47,063 bases of DNA, from NCBI RefSeq assembly GCF_005870025.1, contig NZ_VATA01000048.1, positions 1 through 47,063 on the forward strand. Direction: 5' to 3'. A model generated the notes under the pieces. That model was not told the origin of the DNA and searched no databases. It was given only the letters and a program-made list of their open reading frames with translations. Positions within the stretch are counted from its first letter, which is position 1. Every line of letters starts with the position of its first letter. The DNA is from Poseidonocella sp. HB161398. GTDB taxonomy: Bacteria > Pseudomonadota > Alphaproteobacteria > Rhodobacterales > Rhodobacteraceae. Position numbers and translations under genes: made by a program. Positions 23,644 through 31,968 of this stretch are shown here, one piece after another.

Positions 23644-24351
23644 ATGAGCCAGTCCTCTCCCTCCCTCGCCGATCTGGCCGCGCTGCTGGAGCGCCGCCGG
23701 TCCTGCCGCGCCTTTCTCGAGCGGCCCGTGCCCCGGGCCGATCTGGAGCGCATCCTGACCGCCGCGCGCCAGGCGCCGAGCGGGGCCAACCTGCAGCCGG
23801 GACGGTTCCATGTGCTGGCGGGCGCGCCGCTTGCCGGGTTCTGCGACGCGATGGCGGCGGCGGCCGAGGGACCGGCAGAGCCGCCGGAATACGGCTATTT
23901 CCCCCAGCCGCTGCCGCCCGAGCTGAAGGCGCGGCAGCGCGCGGCGGGCTATGCGCTCTATGCCGCGCTGGGGATCGACCGGCGCGACCTCGCGGGGCGG
24001 CGGGCGCAGTTTGCCGCCAATTACCGCTTCTTCGGCGCCCCGGTGGCCATCGTGGTGACGATCCGGCGCGACATGGGGGCGGGCTGCTACATGGATCTGG
24101 GCATGGCGCTGATGGCGCTGATGCTGGCGGCGGAGGCCGCGGGCTATGGCACATGCGGCATCGGCGCGCTGGCGCAGTACGGCCGGGCCGCGCATCGCGC
24201 GCTCGCCCTGCCGGAGGAAGAGCTGGTGGTCTGCGGCATCGCCCTCGGCCATCCCGATCCGGAGGCGCCGGTCAACCGCGTCCGGACCGAGCGCGCGCCG
24301 CTCGGCGGCTATGCCAGCTTCCGCGGCTGGCCCGGCGAGGTGCCGGAATGA
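23644..24351 (+). CDS. Nitroreductase-family flavoprotein
   Basis: FMN-dependent nitroreductase-fold oxidoreductase, 235 residues. The FMN-phosphate binding start [17 protein letters not shown] (about 14-30) and [20 protein letters not shown] (about 37-56) are typical. [20 protein letters not shown] (about 148-167), TCGIGAL and [20 protein letters not shown] (about 196-215) follow. Members reduce nitro groups, quinones or enones, or oxidise heterocycles in natural-product pathways such as azole and diketopiperazine formation. Its stop overlaps the ligase start (ATGA), so it is co-translated with a ligase and a thiolase-like protein, which makes a biosynthetic role attractive but unproven. Confidence 0.9.
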   Translation: MSQSSPSLADLAALLERRRSCRAFLERPVPRADLERILTAARQAPSGANLQPGRFHVLAGAPLAGFCDAMAAAAEGPAEPPEYGYFPQPLPPELKARQRAAGYALYAALGIDRRDLAGRRAQFAANYRFFGAPVAIVVTIRRDMGAGCYMDLGMALMALMLAAEAAGYGTCGIGALAQYGRAAHRALALPEEELVVCGIALGHPDPEAPVNRVRTERAPLGGYASFRGWPGEVPE

Positions 24352-25481
24352 GCCTGCATGCCTGTGCCGGGATGCCGCTGGAGCAGGCCCGTGGCGCGAC
24401 GGCCGACGCGCTCAGGCGGCTTCTGGATCTGGCGGCGCGCGGGGCGGCCTTCCGCGCGGGCCATGGCGCGCCCTGGATCGGGGAGCTGCCCGGAACCGGC
24501 CATCTCGACTGCGTCACCTCGGGCAGCAGCGGCGCGCCGAAGGCGATCCGGCGCAGCCTCGCCTCCTGGCAGGCGAGCTTCGAGGTCAACCGGCGGCTCT
24601 TCGGCCTGGCGCCGCCCGACCGGATCGCGACGCTGGGGGCGCTCGGCCATTCGCTGGCGCTCTACGGGGTGATGGAGGCGCTGCATCTGGGGCTCGGCAC
24701 CGAGACGCTCCACGGGCTGCGCCCGGACCGGCAGATGGCGCGGCTCGCCGTCTCGGGGGCGAGCGTGCTCTACGCGACGCCGACCCAGCTGCGGCTGCTC
24801 TCGGGGGCGCCCGCGCCGGGGCTGCGGCTGGTGCTCTGCGGCGGCGGCGCGCTCGATCCGGCGACCCGGCGCCAGGCGGCGGCGCTGTTCCCGCAGGCCG
24901 AGTTCCGCGAATTCTACGGCGCCTCCGAGACCAGCTTCATCGCGCTCGGCGGGCCGGACACGCCCGAGGGCGCGGTCGGGCGCGCCTATCCCGGCGTCGA
25001 GATCGAGATCCGCCGCCCCGTCGAGGGCATCGGCGAGGTCTGGGTGAAAAGCCCCTATCTCTTCGAGCGCTATGCCGAGGGCGAGAGCGCCGAGACCCGC
25101 CGCGAGGGCGGCTTCCTGACCGTGGGCGAGCTGGGGCGGATCGATGCCGGCGGGTTTCTCTGGCTTGCCGGGCGGCGCGGGCGGATGGTGACGATCGCCG
25201 ACCGCAACGCCTATCCCGAGGCGGTGGAGCGGCTCCTGGCGGCGCATCTCGACGGCCGCGGCGCGGCGGTGACGGCCGCGCCTGATCCCTTGCGCGGCCA
25301 TGCGCTGACCGCCTGGATCGAGGGGGCGCCCGATCCCCGGCTGGAGGCGGAGCTGCGCCACCGGATCGGCGCGGCGCTGGGGCCGCACATGGTGCCGCGC
25401 CGCTTCGCCTGGATCGCGCGGCTGCCGCTTCTGGCCTCGGGCAAGCCCGATCTGCTGGCGCTGGCGGGGCGGGCGGAATGA
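24348..25481 (+). CDS. Short AMP-forming acyl/aryl ligase (adenylate-forming enzyme)
   Basis: ANL-superfamily adenylating enzyme of only 377 residues, against roughly 500 or more for typical acyl-CoA ligases. The P-loop core [13 protein letters not shown] comes at about residue 58, so around 120 residues of the usual N-terminal lobe are missing. The remainder is coherent: YGASETS (A5, about 191-197), [20 protein letters not shown] (A7/A8, about 260-279; Glu stands where Asp is usual), and a C-terminal catalytic Lys in [10 protein letters not shown] (about 362-371). It is therefore probably a compact active enzyme and not a fragment, since the start is an ATGA junction with the nitroreductase. 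The acid substrate is unknown. Confidence 0.87.
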   Translation: MSLHACAGMPLEQARGATADALRRLLDLAARGAAFRAGHGAPWIGELPGTGHLDCVTSGSSGAPKAIRRSLASWQASFEVNRRLFGLAPPDRIATLGALGHSLALYGVMEALHLGLGTETLHGLRPDRQMARLAVSGASVLYATPTQLRLLSGAPAPGLRLVLCGGGALDPATRRQAAALFPQAEFREFYGASETSFIALGGPDTPEGAVGRAYPGVEIEIRRPVEGIGEVWVKSPYLFERYAEGESAETRREGGFLTVGELGRIDAGGFLWLAGRRGRMVTIADRNAYPEAVERLLAAHLDGRGAAVTAAPDPLRGHALTAWIEGAPDPRLEAELRHRIGAALGPHMVPRRFAWIARLPLLASGKPDLLALAGRAE

Positions 25482-26563
25482 GCGTCCTTCTGGCCGCGCG
25501 GCGCAGCGCCGTGGTGCCCCGCGGCGGCGCCTTTGCCGGGCTGGAGCCGCATGCGCTGGCCGCCCCGGTGATCGCCGCGGTGCTGGAGGCAGCGGGGATC
25601 GCCCCGCGCGAGACCGGCCAGCTGATCCTGTCGAACGCGCTCGGGGCCGGGGGCAATCCGGCGCGGATGGCGGCGCTGGCGGCAGGGATGGGCCATGTCG
25701 CGGGGCTCAGCCTCGACGCGCAATGCGCCGGCGGGCTGGAGGCGGTGGCGCTCGGCGCGGCGCTGGTCGATGCCGGGCAGGCGCGGGTGGTGGTGGCAGG
25801 CGGGGCGGAGAGCTATTCCCGCCGCCCGCTGCGCGCCCGCCAGACCCCGGAGGGGGTACCGCAATTCTACGCGCGGCCGCCCTTCAGCCCCGATCCCGCC
25901 GCCGATCCGGACATGACGGCGGCGGCGGCCGCGCTTGCCGACGCGCATGGCATCAGCCGCGCGGCGCAGGACGCCTATGCGGTCGCCTCGCATGCAAGCG
26001 CGCTGGCCGCGCGCGACCGTCTGCGCGCCGAGATCGTGCCGGTTCTGGGCGTGGCCGACGATCCCTTCGCCCGGGCGCTGAGCCCGCGGCTGGCGGCGCG
26101 CAGCCCGGCGCTTGCCGGCAGCGTCAGCCTGGCCGCCACCGCCTGCGAGGCCGATGCCGCCGCCTTCTGCGTGATCGTCGCCGACGATCTGGCGCCGCCG
26201 GGCGCGGGGCTGCGCCTGCTTGGCCATGCCGCTACCGGGGGCGACAGCCGCCAGCCCGGCATCGCCCCGGTCGCGGCGATCCGCCAGCTCTTGGGGGAGG
26301 GGCCCGCGCCGGAGGTGATCGAGCTGATGGAGGCCTATGCGGTGCAGGCGATCCTGTGCCAGCGGCTGGCCGGGCTGCCGCCGGAGCGGATCAATCCCGG
26401 CGGCGGCGCGCTGGCCCGCGGCCATCCGATCGGCGCTTCGGGCGCGGTGCTCCTGTGCCGCGCGATGGCCGAGCTGGAGCGGCGGCCGGGCCGCGCGCTC
26501 TGCGCGATTGCCGCCGCCGGGGGCATCGGCTCGGCGTTGCTTCTGGGTCCGCGGCAGGGCTGA
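25478..26563 (+). CDS. Thiolase-like protein with altered active site
   Basis: Thiolase-fold protein of 361 residues, shorter than the operon thiolase at 15.5 kb (401). The nucleophilic Cys83 is retained in LDAQCAGGLEAV, and GHPIGASG keeps the active-site His. The NEAF motif has become MEAY, and the second catalytic Cys region CxGGGxG reads AAAGGIG, so the acid-base Cys and the Asn are gone. It may therefore do acyl transfer or Claisen chemistry without reversible thiolysis, or another condensation. ATGA overlap with the ligase places it as last gene of the cassette. The N-terminal RTPxG loop is also changed, to RRSAVVPRGGAF. Confidence 0.85.
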   Translation: MSVLLAARRSAVVPRGGAFAGLEPHALAAPVIAAVLEAAGIAPRETGQLILSNALGAGGNPARMAALAAGMGHVAGLSLDAQCAGGLEAVALGAALVDAGQARVVVAGGAESYSRRPLRARQTPEGVPQFYARPPFSPDPAADPDMTAAAAALADAHGISRAAQDAYAVASHASALAARDRLRAEIVPVLGVADDPFARALSPRLAARSPALAGSVSLAATACEADAAAFCVIVADDLAPPGAGLRLLGHAATGGDSRQPGIAPVAAIRQLLGEGPAPEVIELMEAYAVQAILCQRLAGLPPERINPGGGALARGHPIGASGAVLLCRAMAELERRPGRALCAIAAAGGIGSALLLGPRQG

Positions 26564-26687
26564 GCCGGGCTTTCCGCCGCCCGGGAGGCATGTTTTGCGG
26601 GTTCCGGCGCGCGGGCGGGGTTGTCTCCGGCGCGCGCTTCCGCTCTACCGGCGGCCAAATCGAAACCTCTGGCATCCGGAATCTCAG
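26564..26687 (+). promoter_or_regulatory. metN leader with 11-base direct repeats
   Basis: The 124 bases between the thiolase-like gene and metN hold two copies of TCCGGCGCGCG, at 26603-26613 and 26626-26636, 23 bases apart. I looked for SAM-responsive RNA folds expected near methionine genes and could not recognise one. A promoter is likely here, but no convincing boxes were found. Confidence 0.3.
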
Positions 26688-27738
<1,051 letters not shown>

Positions 27739-27749
<11 letters not shown>

Positions 27750-28413
27750 CCTGATCAACATGCTGATGGAGGCGACCTGGCAGACCCTCTACATGGTCGC
27801 GGTCTCCACCGTGATCGGCGCGGTCTTCGGCCTGCCGATCGGCACCTTCCTGGCCTGCTCGCAGAAGGGCGAGCTGCTCTCCGCCCCGGCGGTGAACAAG
27901 GTGCTGGGCATCATCGTCAACGCCACCCGCTCGGTGCCGTTCATCATCCTCGTCGTGGCGATCATCCCCTTCACGCGGATGGTCGCGGGCACCTCGATCG
28001 GCACCACGGCGGCGATCGTGCCGCTGAGCATCGCCGCCATCCCCTTCATCGCGCGGCTGATCGAGAACGCCATCCGCGAGGTCGATAGCGGCCTGATCGA
28101 GGCGGCCCGCGCCATGGGGGCGACGCCGCTGCAGATCATCCGCAAGGTGCTGATCCCCGAGGCGCTGCCCGGGATCACGCTGGGCCTGACCCTCGCGGTG
28201 GTCAGCCTGATCGGCTATTCGGCCATGGTGGGCGCGGTCGGCGGCGAGGGGCTGGGCGATCTCGGCATCCGCTACGGCTACCAGCGCTTCATGCCCGACG
28301 TGATGGCGATGGTCGTGGTCATCCTCATCGTCCTCGTCCAGCTGGTGCAGACCGCCGGCGAATGGATCGCCCGGCGCGTGGACAAGCGGGCGCCCCGCAA
28401 CCGCGGCGCCTGA
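27739..28413 (+). CDS. metI: Methionine ABC transporter permease
   Basis: Inner-membrane permease of 224 residues with five or six hydrophobic segments. The coupling EAA loop is seen as GLIEAARAMGATPLQIIRKV (about 118-137), followed by LIPEALPGITLGLTL. The N-terminal part has LMEATWQTLYMVAVSTVIG, typical of MetI, and NATRSVPFIILVVAIIPFTR near 55-74. It starts inside the end of metN and is followed by metQ after 25 bases. Confidence 0.96.
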
Positions 28414-28438
28414 CAAGAACAACTATAGGAGTTCCGCT

Positions 28439-29215
28439 ATGAAGAAGCTGATGACGCTCGCCTCCGTCCTTGCCCTGAGCGCCGGGATGGCCGCCGCCGA
28501 GGATATCCGCGTGGGCGTGTCCCCGGGCGAGCATGCCGAGATCATGGAAGAGGTGGCGAAGGTCGCCGCGCCCATGGGGCTGAATATCGACGTGATCGAG
28601 TTCTCCGACTACGTGGTGCCGAACCAGGCGCTGGCCGATGGCGACATCGAAGCCAACTCCTTCCAGCACGAGCCCTATCTGGACAACCAGATGAAGGACC
28701 GCGGCTTCGCGCTGGTGCCGGTGGCGACGACGATCACCACGCCGATGGGGCTCTATTCCGACAAGATCTCCGGCCCGGACGAGCTGGAAGAGCGCGACAC
28801 GGTCGGCATCCCGAACGATCCCACCAATGGCGGCCGCGCGCTGCTGGTGCTGCAGGATCTGGGGCTGATCACGCTGGCCGAGGGCACCGGGCTGGTCCCG
28901 ACCGTGCTCGACATCACCGAGAACCCGAAGAACCTGCGCTTCCAGGAGCTCGACGCGGCGCAGCTGCCGCGCTCGCTGGCGGATCTCGACGCGGCGATGA
29001 TCAACACCAACTACGCCATCGCCTCGGGGCTGAACCCGAAGACCGACTCCATCGCGATGGAGAAGGCGGACAACCCCTATGTGAACATCATCGTGGTCCG
29101 CCAGGGCGACGAGGAGGCCTCCTGGGTCGCGCCGCTGATCGAGGCCTACCATTCCGACGAGGTGAAGGCCTTCATCGAGGAGAAGTACCACGGCACGGTG
29201 CTGACCTCCTGGTAA
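28439..29215 (+). CDS. metQ: Methionine-binding protein
   Basis: NlpA/MetQ-family periplasmic binding protein of 258 residues. The signal peptide MKKLMTLASVLALSAGMAAA ends in an AAA-E cleavage site and has no lipobox Cys, so the protein is probably soluble in the periplasm, unlike the lipoprotein of E. coli. Family motifs are RVGVSPGEHAEIMEEV (about 24-39), EFSDYVVPNQALADGDIEAN (about 55-74), FQHEPYLDNQ (75-84), IPNDPTNGGRALLVLQDLGL (about 122-141) and INTNYAIASGL near 188. An AGGAG site precedes the ATG. A hairpin follows the stop. Confidence 0.95.
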   Translation: MKKLMTLASVLALSAGMAAAEDIRVGVSPGEHAEIMEEVAKVAAPMGLNIDVIEFSDYVVPNQALADGDIEANSFQHEPYLDNQMKDRGFALVPVATTITTPMGLYSDKISGPDELEERDTVGIPNDPTNGGRALLVLQDLGLITLAEGTGLVPTVLDITENPKNLRFQELDAAQLPRSLADLDAAMINTNYAIASGLNPKTDSIAMEKADNPYVNIIVVRQGDEEASWVAPLIEAYHSDEVKAFIEEKYHGTVLTSW

Positions 29216-29240
29216 TTCCGGCTCTCGCAGCCAGACGGAC

Positions 29241-29268
29241 GGGCGCCCCCCGGGGCGCCCCTTTGCGT
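29241..29268 (+). terminator. Terminator after metQ
   Basis: GGGCGCCCC and GGGGCGCCC form a near-perfect stem with a very small loop, followed by CTTTGCGTTT. It lies 26 bases after the metQ stop and probably ends the metNIQ transcript. Confidence 0.75.
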
Positions 29269-29637
29269 TTCGCCGCCCCGCGGGAACGGCGCGCGACGGC
29301 GCGGGATCCGCTTGGCGGCGGTCCCGAGCGCCGCTTCCGGGTTTGCCGCCGGATGGCCCAGCCCTGCCTGCCTCCGGCACGGGACCATGGCCGCGGGCCA
29401 TGTCCGGTCTGCGCGATCGCCCGCCGCCGGCCATCGCTGCGCCTCCGGACTGCAGGACGGTTCCTCGCGCATGGCGGCCCGCGGTCCGCCCGGCACGCCG
29501 GCGGGCAGCCGGAGCGGCTGTCCGCAAGGGGCGCGGCGACGGCCCCGGCGATGCTGAAGAGTGTGCGCAAGCCGGACCGGGCTGCGGCGCGGCCTGGCCT
29601 TCCGGGCTGCGGGGTGCGGCGCCTGGTCGATCGACCG
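29269..29637. other. No gene seen
   Basis: Open frames exist on both strands, but translations are Arg/Ala-rich without recognisable motifs. It looks like part of the decayed block that continues to the IS6 element. Confidence 0.5.
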
Positions 29638-30010
29638 CTAGAGCGCGCCGGTCCCGGGCCAAAGGCAGGCGGCGGTCTGGACCGACAGGAAGCCCAGCGT
29701 GCCGTCGTTCCGGATCCGGGCCTGCATCGGCGCGAGCTGCTCCGGCCCCGCGCCGCCGCCGGAGACGTGCAGGCCCCAGCTTGCCGCGAGCCGCCCCGGA
29801 TCGGCCGAATGCAGGAGCTGGAGGCGGATCAGCTGCATCTGCTCGCACTGCACCGCCGCCGGGCCCTCGCTGCCGACGGCCAAGATCTGCGGATGGCGAA
29901 ATCGCCGATCCGGTCATCGGAATCCATGAGCTGACGGCGGGCCCATTTGGGGGCGCTGCCATGGTGGAGCACGATCATTGTCCCGCCCGGAGGCGCCGCC
30001 TCGCGCAGGC
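29638..30010 (-). pseudogene. Frameshifted remnant of an unknown gene
   Basis: Two adjacent minus-strand frames have protein-like composition and seem to belong together. The upstream part (about 30010-29895) reads GGTMIVLHHGSAPKWARRQL and MDSDDRIGDFAIRR. The downstream part (about 29890-29638, ending in TAG) reads LAVGSEGPAAVQCEQMQLIR, then LLHSADPGRLAASWGLHVSG and GTLGFLSVQTAACLWPGTG. A single frameshift near 29890 would join them. I do not recognise the family and assign no function. Confidence 0.4.
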
Positions 30011-30259
30011 TCCAGGCGCCTGGGCAAGGCTCTGCCGGGCGAGATCCGGGGCGGGCTGCGCCCAAGCTGCGATCGGATCATCCGTTCCTTCCTCCAGCGG
30101 CCGTCCCGCCGCGCGGGCCAAGGGGTGCAGGCCAGCCGGGCAGACAGAAGCCCGCGAGAAAGTCGTTCTTAGGATCCATATTCCGTTGATATCGTTCTTT
30201 GCCGACCCGTCGTTTATTCCCGCCATCACCTGGGCGCCACGGCTCTAGGCCGGAGAGAA

Positions 30260-30411
30260 GACGCGGATCCTGGTCCGGGATGCAGGGACGTGCCGGTCGA
30301 TATCGGCGCGCATGAGACGCTCTGACGGCCGTCGGGGCGCAGTTCGCCCGGCCCGGTCCGCGGCGGCTGCGCATCGGATGCCGCAAGGGCGGCTGCGGCG
30401 CCTGCAGGGTG
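30260..30411 (+). pseudogene. Remnant of a plant-type 2Fe-2S ferredoxin domain
   Basis: One frame reads RDVPVDIGAHETL and then stops (TGA at 30323). The next frame continues with LRIGCRKGGCGACRV, ending near 30411. Together they match the N-terminal half of a 2Fe-2S ferredoxin domain as found in oxygenase reductases: the ETLLDAAR helix followed by the C-x4-C-x2-C cluster loop. The fourth Cys and the rest of the protein are missing. The sequence runs directly into the TRAP permease remnant. Confidence 0.6.
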
Positions 30412-30473
30412 TCGTCGGCCTGCCGCAGGCGCCGAAGCTGGTGTCGCTCCCGCCGCTCTCGCCGGCGAGGACC

Positions 30474-30915
30474 TGCCATCCGGGCATGATCCCGATGCGT
30501 GCCGTCGCCGCCCGATCGGGCATGAGCCGCGAGATGTTCCGCGCTGCGGGCGCCTGGCTCGGGCACCGCCGCGGCGGGCTGGCGCTGGCCACCATTGCCT
30601 CCTGCGCGGCGGTCCCGGGCTCTGCGATCGCCACCGCCGCGACCCTGGCCAAGGTGGTGCTGCCCGGGATGGGGCGCGCGGGTTATTCCGGCACCGTCTC
30701 CTCGGGCGCGATCGCGGCGGGCGGGATGGCCGGCATCCCGATCCCGCCCCCGATCATGCCCGCGGTATGCGGCATCATCACCGGGCAGGACTTCGGCAAG
30801 GCCTCATCGCCGGGCCGGTCCCGGGGCTGCCGGTCGGGCTCTGCATGCGGGCGGTCTCGGTTCTGGCGCTCCTGCGCCGCGATGCCATGCCGCTCGGACC
30901 GCGCCGGGGCCGCGC
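30474..30915 (+). pseudogene. Internal fragment of a TRAP large permease (DctM-like)
   Basis: In one frame RSGMSREMFRAAGAWLGHRR, GGLALATIASCAAVPGSAIA, TAATLAKVVLPGMGRAGYS and AAGGMAGIPIPPP follow the conserved middle of DctM proteins, which normally read GH-RGGLAxATI, GSSxATAAT and AAGGTLGxLIPPS. After FGK near 30800 the frame shifts and continues as GLIAGPVPGLPVGLCMR, the expected LFxAGxxPG segment. Both ends are absent. The fragment differs from the intact dctM at 16.9-18.2 kb, so it comes from another TRAP system. Confidence 0.72.
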
Positions 30916-30980
30916 GGTTCTGCGCCTCTTCCGGAGATGTCACGTTAACCAGCGCTGATAGCCGGTCGGACGATTTGAAC

Positions 30981-31869
30981 ATGCCGTCTCTGATGCAGGC
31001 ATCGCCCGGCATCAGCCACAAGCGCCACCGCTTCCCGCCCGAGATCACCGTCCACGCCGTGTGGCTCTACGTCCGGTTCAACCTCAGCCTGCGCGAGGTG
31101 GAGGAGATGCTATTGGAGCGTGGGACCGACCTGTCCTATGAAACCATCCGGCGCTGGACCGTCAAATTCGGCCCGCAGATCGCGCAAAACCTCCGGCGCA
31201 GGCAGTGTCGCCCCGGGGACGTCTGGCGTCTGGACGACGTCCCGGTGAAAATCGCGGGCAAATCCTTCTGGCTTTGGCGCGCTGTCGATCGGCATGGCGT
31301 CGTGCTCGACAAGGTTCTCCAGGCGAGACGGGACAAGGCGGCGGCAAAACGGCGTCCGGTCGCGCTGTTGAAACGGACCGGAGCCGTCCCATGCTGTTGA
31401 AAAACGCGCAACTCTGCCCGCGGACCTTCAACTCGAGGGAAGACGTTCCGCGATCGGGCGCAAGTGCTTCGATATCCGACTTCTCCAGCCAAGCTTGGGA
31501 ACAAGGTTCCAGCTTCGGGCCCCCTCTCGACCGCACCTGGCGTTTTTCAACAGTATCATCCCATGGCGGATCGCCACCGACAAGCTCCGCTCCTATGACG
31601 CGGCCAAGCGCGAGGTTGCACCCGGCCTCGACCACTGGCCGCACAAGGGGGTCGACTACCAGGCCGAGAACAGCCATCTGCCATTCCGGAAGCGGGAGGG
31701 CGCGATGCATGGGTCCCGATCTCCCGGCGCCCTGCAACGTTTCGTCTCCGTCCACTCCGCCATCCGCAGCAGTTTCTCCGTTCCGGCACGCCGCCGGACT
31801 GCGCGGGCCATCCGCTACCACCGGATGGAAGCCTTCGATGCCTGCAAATGGCCAGCCGGCATCGCCTGA
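30981..31869 (+). pseudogene. IS6-family DDE transposase, split by an insertion
   Basis: The N-terminal part (30981-31391) carries SHKRHRFPPEITVHAVWLYV, the helix-turn-helix around DLSYETIRRWTVKFG and the first catalytic Asp in WRLDDVPVKIAGKSFWLWRA. The frame then breaks inside a small insertion. It resumes at 31561 with PWRIATDKLRSYDAAKREVA (second Asp), and ENSHLPFRKREGAM carries the catalytic Glu; the end is YHRMEAFDACKWPAGIA. Removing 172 bases (31394-31565) rejoins the frames exactly, through CCA-TGG. All three DDE residues survive, so only the insertion inactivates the gene. Confidence 0.88.
31394..31558. mobile_element. MITE-like element inside the IS6 transposase
   Basis: About 165 bp bounded by perfect 14-base inverted repeats, CTGTTGAAAAACGC at 31394-31407 and GCGTTTTTCAACAG at 31540-31553. 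The host sequence TCCCATG is present on both sides (31387-31393 and 31559-31565) as an apparent seven-base target duplication. The right end carries five extra bases (TATCA) between inverted repeat and duplication, so the exact border is uncertain. No gene fits inside. The TTTTTCAACAG termini recall IS5- or IS1182-type elements, which would supply the transposase; that link is inferred. Confidence 0.8.
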
Positions 31870-31968
31870 ACCGAGCTGCGAGACGCTCGTGTCAACGCGC
31901 ACGAGGTAATGTGACAACTCCTTCCTGCCCTCGCTGATGCAGGCGGGGCCCGGGGGGCGGCGGGGCGG

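Larger units (their letters stand above)
30933..31921 (+). mobile_element. IS6-family insertion sequence, interrupted
   Basis: Imperfect terminal inverted repeats bound the element: GGAGATGTCACGTTAACC at 30933-30950, and at 31905-31921 the complement of GGAGTTGTCACATTACC. It is 989 bp long; subtracting the inner insertion plus its target duplication (172 bp) leaves 817 bp, a normal IS6 size. The single transposase gene fills it. The eight bases outside the two ends (CCTCTTCC and TTCCTGCC) do not form a direct repeat, so the element is old or has recombined. It marks the edge of the decayed block next to the signalling genes. Confidence 0.85.

Noticed and set aside
26564-26687. Possible SAM riboswitch before metN
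   Set aside because: I could not find the conserved core or pairing of SAM-I, SAM-II or SAM/SAH motifs by eye.
30925-31929. Eight-base target duplication expected around the IS6 element
   Set aside because: Flanks CCTCTTCC and TTCCTGCC do not match as direct repeats.
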